Source of the DNA: Sphingobacteriales bacterium
Lineage (GTDB): Bacteria > Bacteroidota > Bacteroidia > Chitinophagales > Chitinophagaceae
Direction of reading: 5' to 3'
Assembly (NCBI GenBank): GCA_016192105.1
Contig: JACPUV010000019.1
Span: forward strand, 1-55,327
Length of the DNA: 55,327 nt
Under the pieces are notes generated by a model. The model saw only the letters and a list, made by a program, of their open reading frames with translations. It did no database searches and had not been told where the DNA came from. Every line of letters starts with the position of its first letter. The stretch's first letter is position 1. Positions 43,717 through 51,904 of the stretch are shown piece after piece. The position numbers were made by a program, and so were the translations under genes.

Positions 43717-46197
43717 ATGAAAGCGCCCGATCACATAAAAAAAATCAGCCTGCATCTGAAAATTGCAGTGTGCTTTATGGGGGGGCTTCTATGGACAGGT
43801 ATCGCACATACGCAAATACAGAACTGTCCTACTAATATTAATTTTAATAACGGCACCATTTCATTCTGGTCGGCCCGGACGGGGCTGGTAGGGGGAACCC
43901 CTCTGCAATACCCGGCTCCGAATACGGGAGTCAGTACAATACCGGAATATACCCTGACCAATACAGGTATCCAGGTTATTTCGACCCAGGGATCGGATCC
44001 CTATGGAAGTTTTCCCCTGATTCCGACGGTTAACGGCTATGCGTATGGGCATTCTGTAAAAATGGGATCCACCGCTACTTCCTGGGATCTCCGGAATGCC
44101 TCTCCGGGCACTGGCGGTAACCCGGGCGGATTTATCCGGACGGTAACCTATGCCATTAATGTACCCCCCGGACCGGCTTCCACTCCCTATACCATGACCT
44201 ATGCCTATGCCATGGTACTGGAAAATGGTACACATAATTCCAATGAGCAGCCCTTATTCAGGGCAACCCTGAGCACAGAAGATAGTGTGATCACCTGCGC
44301 CTCGCCAAAGTATTACCTCCCGACTTTCAATGACGGAGGAAGTGGCGGATCAGGATCAACGGGCGCCACGCTGGATACAGCCGCCGCGCTGGCCAATGGA
44401 TTTTCGCTCAGCCCGCTTCCTTTCCTCACGCATACCGGGCAAAACAATACCAACGGCACCTTGTTGTACGACGTTTGGACAAAGGGCTGGACCGAAGTCA
44501 CTTTTGATTTATCTGCGTTCCGGGGTCAGCAGGTAAACCTGTCATTTGAGACGGTTAACTGTTCTCCCGGGGGACATTTCGCCTATGCCTATGTGGCCGT
44601 CCGCAATACCTGCGCCGGACTGGAGATCAGCGGTCAACCGGTCGCCTGTACCAATAGCACTATGACCTATTCCATACCAGCCCTGGCAGGGGCCATCTAT
44701 AACTGGATGGTGCCGGCGGGCTGGGTCATCAATTCAGGCGCCAATTCGAATATCCTGACCGTTACAGCCGGCAGTACGGCTGGCTATATCATTGCCCGGG
44801 AGATCAACGGTTGTGCTGATCTCCTGGATTCACTGGCCGTAACCGCCACAGCTCCTACGGCCGCCGGGCAGGTCAGTTCGGATAACACGGTTTGTTCCGG
44901 TGTGAACAGTACCTTCCTCACACTGGGCGGACAGACGGGGAATGTGCTGAACTGGATCTCTTCCACGGACGGTATCAGCTGGAGTACTATTGCGAATACT
45001 GCTACCAGTTATACTGCCCAAAATCTTACGGCGACCACCCGCTACAAAGCGATCGTGCAAAATGGCACGGCCTGCCGCATGGATACGAGCATAGCGGCTG
45101 TAGTGACTGTCGATCCAAAATCGGCGGGAGGGGTCATCAGTCCGGCCAATACCACTATCTGCCTTGGTCAGAATGCGGATAACCTGTTAACCCTTACCGG
45201 GTATGCCGGCAATATTCTCAACTGGCAGGTTTCTTTTGATAATACGAACTGGGCCGGACTGGTGCCGGCACATACGGCACCGGTTTACCAGGCCAACGGG
45301 GTGAACAGCACCCGCTATTACAGGTCGGTGCTGAAGAGTGGGGTTTGCCCGGCTGATACCAGCACCGTGGCGGCTATCAATTTTATAAATGTTCCCTATC
45401 CCGCTGCCACTACCTTTCCGGATTCCGTTACGATCTGCTACGGGAGATCCGCCACACTGAATGCGACTGTTACCATGGGTACCAGTTATACCTGGTCCAA
45501 TCCCAGCACCCTGTCCAACCAGGGTTCCGGAACGGTGACCAGTCTCCCGCAGGTTATTAATGCGGTAGCCACCCCCCGCAATTCCACGGATTATATTTTT
45601 TCGGTTACCAATGCAGGTTGTCCCAATAGCAGAAAAGATACCTTCCATGTCACGGTGAAACCCCGGATCGTTGTATTCGCAGGGAATGATACTGCCGTGG
45701 TAGGCAACCAACCACTGCAACTGGAAGCCGTTGTGAGTGATCCGACTGCTACGAATTTTAGTTGGAGCCCCGGAACAGGACTCAATTTTACCAACATTTA
45801 CAACCCGGTGGCCACCCTGAACCCGGAAATGGGTGTATCGGTCACTTATCTTGTTCGTGCCACGAACCCGGAAGGCTGTTTTGGGGAGGATAATATCAAA
45901 GTGACCATTTTTAAAACGGGCCCGGATATTTTTGTTCCCACGGCCTTTACGCCCAATCATGACGGGCTCAACGATATTGTTTATCCCATTTGTGTGGGGA
46001 TCAAACAGCTGGAATTTTTCAGGGTCTTCAACCGCTGGGGGCAACTGGTCTTCAGCACCAACCGGATCGGGCAGGGCTGGGATGGCCGGGTCAATGGCCA
46101 GTTACAGGATACCAATAATTTTGTATTTATGGTGCAGGGAACCGATTATACTGGCCGGGTGATCTTTAAAAAGGGAAATATTATGCTGATCCGGTAA
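43717..46197 (+). CDS. large secreted protein with gliding-motility-type T9SS type B sorting domain
   Basis: The 826-residue surface or secreted protein has an N-terminal signal (LHLKIAVCFMGGLLWTGIAHTQ). A beta-rich N-terminal half (~25-300) carries a jelly-roll-like YTMTYAYAMVLENG segment. A PKD/Ig-like array (~305-700) follows, with paired Cys units such as CSGVNSTFLTLGG and CYGRSATLNATV. The C-terminal ~88 residues (FVPTAFTPNHDGLNDI, FRVFNRWGQLVF, GWDG, FVFMVQGTD) form the gliding motility-associated C-terminal domain, which directs type IX secretion and cell-surface attachment. The function could be adhesion or carbohydrate contact, which suits the neighbouring sugar operon, but this is inference. 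Confidence 0.9.
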   Translation: MKAPDHIKKISLHLKIAVCFMGGLLWTGIAHTQIQNCPTNINFNNGTISFWSARTGLVGGTPLQYPAPNTGVSTIPEYTLTNTGIQVISTQGSDPYGSFPLIPTVNGYAYGHSVKMGSTATSWDLRNASPGTGGNPGGFIRTVTYAINVPPGPASTPYTMTYAYAMVLENGTHNSNEQPLFRATLSTEDSVITCASPKYYLPTFNDGGSGGSGSTGATLDTAAALANGFSLSPLPFLTHTGQNNTNGTLLYDVWTKGWTEVTFDLSAFRGQQVNLSFETVNCSPGGHFAYAYVAVRNTCAGLEISGQPVACTNSTMTYSIPALAGAIYNWMVPAGWVINSGANSNILTVTAGSTAGYIIAREINGCADLLDSLAVTATAPTAAGQVSSDNTVCSGVNSTFLTLGGQTGNVLNWISSTDGISWSTIANTATSYTAQNLTATTRYKAIVQNGTACRMDTSIAAVVTVDPKSAGGVISPANTTICLGQNADNLLTLTGYAGNILNWQVSFDNTNWAGLVPAHTAPVYQANGVNSTRYYRSVLKSGVCPADTSTVAAINFINVPYPAATTFPDSVTICYGRSATLNATVTMGTSYTWSNPSTLSNQGSGTVTSLPQVINAVATPRNSTDYIFSVTNAGCPNSRKDTFHVTVKPRIVVFAGNDTAVVGNQPLQLEAVVSDPTATNFSWSPGTGLNFTNIYNPVATLNPEMGVSVTYLVRATNPEGCFGEDNIKVTIFKTGPDIFVPTAFTPNHDGLNDIVYPICVGIKQLEFFRVFNRWGQLVFSTNRIGQGWDGRVNGQLQDTNNFVFMVQGTDYTGRVIFKKGNIMLIR

Positions 46198-46216
46198 GAA
46201 TCAGTCCACTATAAAT

Positions 46217-46245
46217 GCAAAAACCCCGCAAACGCGGGGTTTTTG
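46217..46245 (+). terminator. strong terminator at the left edge of the AT-rich island
   Basis: AAAAACCCCGC pairs with GCGGGGTTTTT around an AAAC loop, followed by T-rich sequence. It ends the type B surface-protein gene, and the base composition drops sharply right after it. Confidence 0.9.
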
Positions 46246-46448
46246 TTGATCTATTAAGATATTTTTTTTAATCTAATTATTGTTGAAAATTTATGTCATA
46301 TTTCTTATTATAATGTATTATAATAAATAGTAAAATAAGAGTTTTATAAAATACGGTTCCCAGTTATAATCCAAATCTATAAATTTTTTAAATTGCAAAA
46401 TTACCAGTTTTTATTTTTAATATCTAAATTGCTGATTATAAAATACTG

Positions 46449-48962
46449 ATGCCAAAAGTTTCTTTTAAAATATCAGCAAGAACAGCTAAACTTATCGGGA
46501 GAGAAAATTTTTCTAATCCAGAAGGAGCAATAGTTGAGTTAGTTAAAAACTGCTATGATGCGGATGCCAAAAACTGTCTTGTGGTTTTTGATATTTCTTT
46601 TGAAACTGTCCCAAATGAGCTTTCAATATCTGATTATAGAAGATTTGCTTATGAACCTTTAGTTAAAGATAATTACAAGAGAAAAGGGAAGATTTATCAG
46701 TTGGGTGCAAACATAGGGCTGGATAAAGCCATAAAGCTTCAGGAGTTTTTTTTTAGAGATAATGCAATTTATGTTATTGATAATGGTCATGGTATGACAA
46801 AAGATGTTGTAACTGACCAATGGATGGAAATAGGTACAGATAATAAAGAAACTAGTGCCATTTCTGTAGATGGAAGAGTATTGACGGGAGCAAAAGGAAT
46901 CGGTCGATTTGCACTTGACAGGCTAGGGTTTATTTCAGAAATGTGGACTGTTTCAAAAAAAAATAGAAAAGGTTGTACATGGAAGATGAATTGGAAACAA
47001 TTTGACCAGCCCAAAAAAGGTTTATCTGAAATTACAGCAGACATTGAAGATGCTGAATTGGACCTTAAATTTTTTTTGAAAGCGCAGTTTAAAGGAAGGT
47101 CAAGAATATTAAACATTCTAAATGCCACAAATTTTTCTCACGGGACAGTAATAAAGATTTCCAGCGTTAAAGATAACTGGTCGGAAAGCATGCAAGAGAG
47201 TGTTTTTAAAAGCCTTGAAGCGTTGGTGCCGCCACAGGAACTAGGCATACCTTTCAAAGTTAATTTTTATTCTCTGGCTGATATGAGATTGTTTGGAGAA
47301 GTGGAGACGGCATTTTTTAATGATTTTGATTATAAAGTTGAGGCTCACTTTCATGCTGCTAGCATGAAGCTGAATCTGGAAATGACTCGTAACGAACTTG
47401 ACCTCAAAGAAGTCAAATCGAAATATGCAGAACTTTTCAAGAATACAAAAAAGCCTTATGATATAGCTACATTGAGTAGTAAAACATTTACGTTTTCCAG
47501 AACAGCTTTTGAAATATTAAAATTGGAAAAAGCTACTTCATTGGAAAGTCGTCTAAGGAAACTTGGCGATTTTTCTTTTTCATTTTATTATTTGAAGAAT
47601 AGTGCTTCAAAAGATTATCCATATCGTGATTTCAACACAGGAGAACGTCAAAAGGTATTAAAGAGATTTGGTGGGATTAAAATATACAGGGACTCGTTTA
47701 GAGTGCGCCCCTATGGTGATATTGGCAATGATTGGTTAAAGTTGGGAGACCGAGGAGCACAAAGTCCTGCAGGTGCTGGACAACGTATTGGTGACTGGCG
47801 CGTTGGACCAAATCAGGTCGCTGGGTTAGTGAAAATATCTAGGCTAAAAAATCCAGGTCTTGCTGATAAATCTGATCGGGGCTCATTAATTGAGAATGAG
47901 TATTTTGATATTTTAAGGTCTTTGGTTACTGGTGTGATTAATGTGTTTGAGATTGATCGAAGTACTATATTGAATCTTTTTTATATTGAAACTAAAAGAA
48001 AAGAGGAACTAGATCGTTTTTTGCAAATTAGGAAGGAAGCAGAAAAAATAGCTGATGAAATAATTATAAAACGAAATAAAGTTGAGCGAGAAATATATGG
48101 AACTAAGCCTGATCTTTTTAGGGAGGCTAAGAACAAGGTAGAGAAAGAAGAGTTTCAAAAGATAATTGAATCCGGTATAGGCAGAATTGAAAAAAAGGAT
48201 GATGAAGATGCTGAGCTGGCTCAGGTTAGAACTCTCGCTAGTCTTGGAATCATTGTAACTTCTTTTGCTCATGAACTTAAAAATATCAAAAACAATTTAG
48301 AGGAATTAGAGAATTTTGAGAAAATATTTTACAAGGTTGTGCCAGATGAGCAAAAGAAGAAAAATGATTTTATCAATGGGATTGATATCCTTGAATTATT
48401 AAAGAAAGATAATGAGCGAATTTCTCATTGGGTTAATTATTCATTAAATGCGATTAAAAAGGATAAGCGTAAGAGGGCGCCACTTCAATTTAATAAATAT
48501 TTTTCAGGGTTGTATAAAACTTGGGCCATATTACTTGATGATCGTTTTATTAAGCTAAATATAAAAAATAATAATAAGAGGGTATACAATTTTAGGGCTT
48601 TTGAAATGGATATGAATACAATATTCAATAATTTGATTTCAAATTCTATTGAATCGTTCAATAAATTAAAAGTTATCCGAAAAAGAATTATTCAAGTAAG
48701 TTTCAAGGTTGTTGGTGATAAAATGCAAATTTTATATCATGACAATGGTGTTGGGTTAGATAAGATATTTCGAAAGAATAAAGATGAGATATTCCTTCCC
48801 TTTGTAACCACTAAAGAGGATAAGAATAGTAATGAGTTTGGTACTGGTTTGGGTATGTATCTTGTAAAATCAGTCGTTGATGATAACAACGGAAGAATTG
48901 AAATCCTTGATTCTACTGTTGGATTTAAGCTCCTCATTGAGTTTCCTGTTAGAAAAAAGTAA
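46449..48962 (+). CDS. dual-GHKL ATPase: MutL/MORC/Hsp90-like N-domain plus histidine-kinase-like C-domain
   Basis: The 837-residue, apparently soluble protein has no signal or membrane helix. Module 1 (~1-200) is a GHKL ATPase with N-box E30/N34 (IVELVKNCYDADA), G1 box IDNGHGM (D111) and GAKGIGRFA (147-155), closest in style to MORC/MutL/Hsp90. A middle region (~200-520) follows, then a charged coiled coil (~525-600). Module 2 starts with an H-box-like FAHELKNIKNN (H608) and then a second GHKL fold with N-box FNNLISNSIESF (N728, N732), G1 DNGVGL (765-770) and G2 GTGLGM (798-803), as in histidine kinases. The gene overlaps the receiver gene by one base. It is likely a sensor kinase whose input module is itself an ATPase. 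Confidence 0.85.
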   Translation: MPKVSFKISARTAKLIGRENFSNPEGAIVELVKNCYDADAKNCLVVFDISFETVPNELSISDYRRFAYEPLVKDNYKRKGKIYQLGANIGLDKAIKLQEFFFRDNAIYVIDNGHGMTKDVVTDQWMEIGTDNKETSAISVDGRVLTGAKGIGRFALDRLGFISEMWTVSKKNRKGCTWKMNWKQFDQPKKGLSEITADIEDAELDLKFFLKAQFKGRSRILNILNATNFSHGTVIKISSVKDNWSESMQESVFKSLEALVPPQELGIPFKVNFYSLADMRLFGEVETAFFNDFDYKVEAHFHAASMKLNLEMTRNELDLKEVKSKYAELFKNTKKPYDIATLSSKTFTFSRTAFEILKLEKATSLESRLRKLGDFSFSFYYLKNSASKDYPYRDFNTGERQKVLKRFGGIKIYRDSFRVRPYGDIGNDWLKLGDRGAQSPAGAGQRIGDWRVGPNQVAGLVKISRLKNPGLADKSDRGSLIENEYFDILRSLVTGVINVFEIDRSTILNLFYIETKRKEELDRFLQIRKEAEKIADEIIIKRNKVEREIYGTKPDLFREAKNKVEKEEFQKIIESGIGRIEKKDDEDAELAQVRTLASLGIIVTSFAHELKNIKNNLEELENFEKIFYKVVPDEQKKKNDFINGIDILELLKKDNERISHWVNYSLNAIKKDKRKRAPLQFNKYFSGLYKTWAILLDDRFIKLNIKNNNKRVYNFRAFEMDMNTIFNNLISNSIESFNKLKVIRKRIIQVSFKVVGDKMQILYHDNGVGLDKIFRKNKDEIFLPFVTTKEDKNSNEFGTGLGMYLVKSVVDDNNGRIEILDSTVGFKLLIEFPVRKK

Positions 48963-49591
48963 TGCGTATGAAATATAGAATTGGGTACGTTGATGAAGAT
49001 CCTATTCAGGTTAAAAAGTATCAGAGATTGCTCGGCGATAAATTTGAGGTGCTTGGATATGATATACCGAAAGGGTTGTCAAAGAAGAAGTTGCTAAATC
49101 AAATATATGATTCAAACATTGATTTGTTGTTAATAGATTACTTAATGACTGAAAGAGGACAATTGACATATAACGGAGATGTGATTGCGCGTGAGTTTGA
49201 AAAATTGAAACCCCATTTTCCGGTACTGATATTTACTTCTCATGCCGGTGATGCATTCCCGGCTGTAGATAATCCCAATACTCTATACGAGAAAGGCAAT
49301 GCTAGGAAAATGGAACATTTTAGTGAGGTTTTAAAGAGAAATATTGAATCATACAAGTCATTGATAATTAAAAGGAAAAAAAGTATTGATAAGTTAGTTA
49401 AAGTTTCTAAGAAGAGAAAGCTAAATGCAAAAGAGGAAGAAGCTCTATTTAACGAACAAATTCAATTGCAGTTGCTTGATACGCGTTTTGGAGAAGCCCC
49501 ATTTCAGCTGCTACACCCAGAGAGAATTAAAGCGTTGTCGAAAACTGCGAATATGGCAGATGCTTTCATAAAGTCGCTCACAAAAAAATGA
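48962..49591 (+). CDS. response-regulator receiver protein without DNA-binding domain
   Basis: The 209-residue protein has an N-terminal CheY-like receiver (~3-130) with every key residue: acidic pocket D11/E12/D13, phospho-acceptor D59 (LLIDYLM), T92 (IFTSHAG) and K111 (LYEKGN). The last ~80 residues are a Lys-rich helical extension (IIKRKKSIDKLVKVSKKRK then ALFNEQIQLQLLDTRFGE) with no HTH or known output domain. It starts on the last base of the kinase gene and its stop overlaps the HNH gene start (ATGA), so the three proteins are translated in concert. It is probably the phospho-acceptor of the upstream kinase, perhaps controlling the nuclease by binding. Confidence 0.85.
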   Translation: MRMKYRIGYVDEDPIQVKKYQRLLGDKFEVLGYDIPKGLSKKKLLNQIYDSNIDLLLIDYLMTERGQLTYNGDVIAREFEKLKPHFPVLIFTSHAGDAFPAVDNPNTLYEKGNARKMEHFSEVLKRNIESYKSLIIKRKKSIDKLVKVSKKRKLNAKEEEALFNEQIQLQLLDTRFGEAPFQLLHPERIKALSKTANMADAFIKSLTKK

Positions 49592-50229
49592 AAAGAATGG
49601 CTGCTTTTAGAGGTAAATGCCCTGTTAGGAGGGCTGCCCCAAATAGGAACCCTACTGTTAACTGGGCATTACACAAGGCTGATCTTCGAGAGGATTTTAA
49701 TAATCATTGCGGATATTGTGATTCGTATGATGGTTATGCTCATACCTATTTTGAGGTTGATCATTTTGTGCCTAAGGATCTGATAGTTAAAAATAGGTGG
49801 CCTATTACACTTGTTCAGTATTCAAATCTTGTGTATGCATGTAAATTTTGTAATAACAACAAGTTGGCTAACTGGCCTTCAAACAGTTATACAGTATTTC
49901 ATATTGGAAATAAAGGATTTATAGATCCTTGCAATAAAAAGTATTCAACACATTTTTATCGTCGAAATAATGGTGAGATAATGTGGAATACAAGATTAGG
50001 AAAATGGATGTATTTTAATGCATTTAAATTTGATGAAAGAAATCCTGGAATAAAATTATTATGGAATCTTAATAGACTTCGTAAAGCACTTGATAAGCTT
50101 TACGAGGCAAGGAAAAAAAATATTAAAACATCAAAAAAATTTAAATCAATACAAGCTGAGATTAATAAAATTAGTGCACAGTATTATCCAGCTCATACTA
50201 AATTAATGGAATATTACCGAAATCTTTAA
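49588..50229 (+). CDS. HNH endonuclease
   Basis: The 213-residue protein has a zinc-stabilised HNH (beta-beta-alpha-metal) core. First zinc pair C41/C44 (HCGYCDSY), catalytic D58-H59 (FEVDHFVPK), N80 (YSNLVYACKFCNNNK) and second zinc pair C85/C88, followed by N91/K92. The C-terminal ~110 residues are basic and helical (LNRLRKALDKLYEARKKN), perhaps DNA- or partner-binding. The N-terminal 30 residues are also basic. It is coupled to the receiver gene by a 4-nt overlap, which suggests it is the effector. Related HNH proteins serve as effectors in several anti-phage systems (for example the PtuB part of Septu). Confidence 0.85.
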   Translation: MKRMAAFRGKCPVRRAAPNRNPTVNWALHKADLREDFNNHCGYCDSYDGYAHTYFEVDHFVPKDLIVKNRWPITLVQYSNLVYACKFCNNNKLANWPSNSYTVFHIGNKGFIDPCNKKYSTHFYRRNNGEIMWNTRLGKWMYFNAFKFDERNPGIKLLWNLNRLRKALDKLYEARKKNIKTSKKFKSIQAEINKISAQYYPAHTKLMEYYRNL

Positions 50230-50242
50230 ATAAGGATATTTC

Positions 50243-51529
50243 CTATTTCCAAACTGGTATTTTCTTGACAATTTTGACTGTTAAGTGCCTACATCTAATA
50301 CGTTCATTTATCCACTTATCTGTACGTTGATCTTTTAGAATTTGTAAAACATTTTTGCAATCCCTTAATAATCCGGATTTTGGTTTTAGGATTATTAAAT
50401 GATTGTCAACATAAGAGGGATGGGTAGTGTTAACTATGGTGGCAATAGCTCTATGACTATCTTCTTTTCTGGAAGTTCTCTTAATAACTACAAACGGACT
50501 TTTGAATTTTTTACCTTTATGGCGTCTTTTCTTTTCAATGACACGCTGCATAGACCAGCCTTTTAGTCCTCTACTCTTAACATAATTGTGTAGATCGCCA
50601 ATGTACTTATCACGATTGTCTACAACAGGTCCAACGCAAATATCAAACGTATCTTCAAGTGTCGTTTGATTATAATTGGTATGCTGATTACTGGGTATGG
50701 TATCCTTTATTGGGGTAAATCGTTTTATTAGGTGCAATACATAAACATCTACATCAGCATATTTGTCAAATCGACCTAAAAGCTCTTCGTATTCAATTGT
50801 ACATTCACGGTTTATCAAGGATCTCCATTTTTCATAACGAGAACCACTTCGAAGTACATCCGGAAGAATCGCAATTATTGACGTCCCAGGTTTGCAATAT
50901 TGAATTATTTTATCAATAAATAGTGCTGCGGCCGAAACTTTCCCCTTAGCCCATAGCAATTTTTCACAAGATAGAATTTGATTGAAGGGCGGATTAACAA
51001 AGATGTGGGTAGCCGATTTATAAAAACGATTATCTTTTAAACCATCAGCTTTTTTAATATGGTATTTCTTGTTTTTCTCTTTTTTTAAGGTTATTTCTGT
51101 AGCGGTTTGTGAATTTATTAAAGCATTGATTGTTAATCTCAATTGAGCAGATTTAACAAATTCCGCATGAAGATCTGTACCTCTGATGTGCTTCTCCCAG
51201 GATAACTCAAGGCCATTAGTCTGCATATAATTGAGTGCTGCTATTAATAGATTTCCAGCACCACATGCGCTATCATATATGATTGAATTACTTGTAAATA
51301 CAGGTTTAACTCTTGTAAGAATTTTCTCTGCAAGTTCGCTGTCTGTGAAAAAAGCGCCTGACGATCTCCTAGTATTAATATCTACAAGACGACGCAACTC
51401 TTCTGCAGCTAATCCATTTATCGAATGTGTTGCTGTTTTAACCCATTCACTTCTCGGGGTCAAATTAAAAGTTGAAATATTGGTTTTTAAAGTTTCAATA
51501 AATTCAACATATTTTTCCATGGTAGACAT
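50243..51529 (-). CDS. N6-adenine-type DNA methyltransferase (HsdM-like fold)
   Basis: The 428-residue protein has motif X-like RRSSGAFFTDSELAEKIL (~54-71), SAM motif I YDSACGAGNLL (85-95) and catalytic motif IV VNPPF (178-182), the NPPF form of N6-adenine methyltransferases. The C-terminal ~150 residues (RVIEKKRRHKGKKFKSPFVV and LKPKSGLL) resemble the target-recognition part of fused methylases. There is no separate HsdS. It converges on the HNH gene, leaving 13 bp between the two stops. It could methylate host DNA to protect it from the HNH nuclease. The ATG at 51529 is used; 51520 is an alternative. Confidence 0.85.
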   Translation of the reverse strand: MSTMEKYVEFIETLKTNISTFNLTPRSEWVKTATHSINGLAAEELRRLVDINTRRSSGAFFTDSELAEKILTRVKPVFTSNSIIYDSACGAGNLLIAALNYMQTNGLELSWEKHIRGTDLHAEFVKSAQLRLTINALINSQTATEITLKKEKNKKYHIKKADGLKDNRFYKSATHIFVNPPFNQILSCEKLLWAKGKVSAAALFIDKIIQYCKPGTSIIAILPDVLRSGSRYEKWRSLINRECTIEYEELLGRFDKYADVDVYVLHLIKRFTPIKDTIPSNQHTNYNQTTLEDTFDICVGPVVDNRDKYIGDLHNYVKSRGLKGWSMQRVIEKKRRHKGKKFKSPFVVIKRTSRKEDSHRAIATIVNTTHPSYVDNHLIILKPKSGLLRDCKNVLQILKDQRTDKWINERIRCRHLTVKIVKKIPVWK

Positions 51530-51696
51530 GCGATAGAGTCAAGTTCAAATCACAAAATATGAAAAGATTTAGATATTTCAGTAAGGTTATCCTCAATTCC
51601 GATTTAATGAAAATAGAAATAAAGAGGATGGGGCCGCGATAATTGTATTTAAATTATTTATGAAAAGATTTTTTGAAAAGGGTTGAAGACTAAAAA
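51530..51696. other. AT-rich gap between methyltransferase start and terminator
   Basis: These 167 nt contain no recognisable gene or clear TAnnTTTG box on the minus strand, where the methyltransferase promoter should be. It is the right end of the island. Confidence 0.4.
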
Positions 51697-51725
51697 AAGG
51701 AAAGTTTTGAAACTTTCCTTTTTTT
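51697..51725 (-). terminator. tRNA-Gln terminator (bidirectional)
   Basis: AAGGAAAGTTT pairs with AAACTTTCCTT around a short loop and is flanked by runs of A and T, so it can stop transcription from both sides. It begins just past the tRNA 3' end. Confidence 0.8.
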
Positions 51726-51729
51726 ATCG

Positions 51730-51800
51730 TTGACCCATAAGGATTCGAACCTTAACAGACAGAACCAAAATCTGTAGTGCTACCATTACACCATGGGTCA
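51730..51800 (-). tRNA. tRNA-Gln (anticodon TTG)
   Basis: On the minus strand a full cloverleaf can be drawn: acceptor TGACCCA/TGGGTCA, anticodon stem ACAGA/TCTGT with loop TTTTGGT (anticodon TTG, Gln), and T-arm with GGTTCGAATCC. The discriminator base is A (51730) and CCA is not encoded. Its 3' end abuts the AT-rich island. Confidence 0.95.
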
Positions 51801-51844
51801 ATCTTCAGAACTTGCCGAAGAAGTCAAAACTGCTTTTGGGAGTG

Positions 51845-51876
51845 CAAAAATAGGGCTATATGCCTTTTCCCCCAAA
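51845..51876 (-). promoter_or_regulatory. tRNA-Gln promoter, perfect Bacteroidota consensus
   Basis: Read on the minus strand: TTTG (51876-51873), 20 nt spacer, TATTTTTG (51852-51845). The tRNA starts 44 nt further on. Confidence 0.75.
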
Positions 51877-51904
51877 TAGTTTTTGAAAGAAATTATCTAA
51901 ATGA

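Larger units (their letters stand above)
46246..51729. mobile_element. AT-rich genomic island between a terminator and tRNA-Gln
   Basis: From ~46250 to ~51700 the DNA is roughly one-third GC by eye against about one-half on either side, and codons are dominated by A/T-ending ones. It holds four genes: dual GHKL ATPase/kinase, receiver protein, HNH nuclease and DNA methyltransferase. The right border is the 3' end of tRNA-Gln, a usual integration point, but I find no integrase gene and no direct repeat of the tRNA end at the left border. The first ~200 nt (46246-46448) are very AT-rich and hold no gene and no clear promoter box. Acquisition by transfer is inference. Confidence 0.7.

Noticed and set aside
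46449..49591. Detocs-type defensive two-component system
   Set aside because: The kinase-receiver idea is similar, but the operon has an HNH nuclease instead of a phosphorylase effector, and the kinase has a second GHKL module. The AMP nucleosidase at 28733 is far away and in a housekeeping operon.
46449..50229. Septu (PtuA-PtuB) identity for the ATPase-HNH pair
   Set aside because: PtuA is an ABC/SMC-type ATPase with Walker A and signature motifs; this protein has GHKL motifs only and a receiver gene lies between it and the HNH gene.
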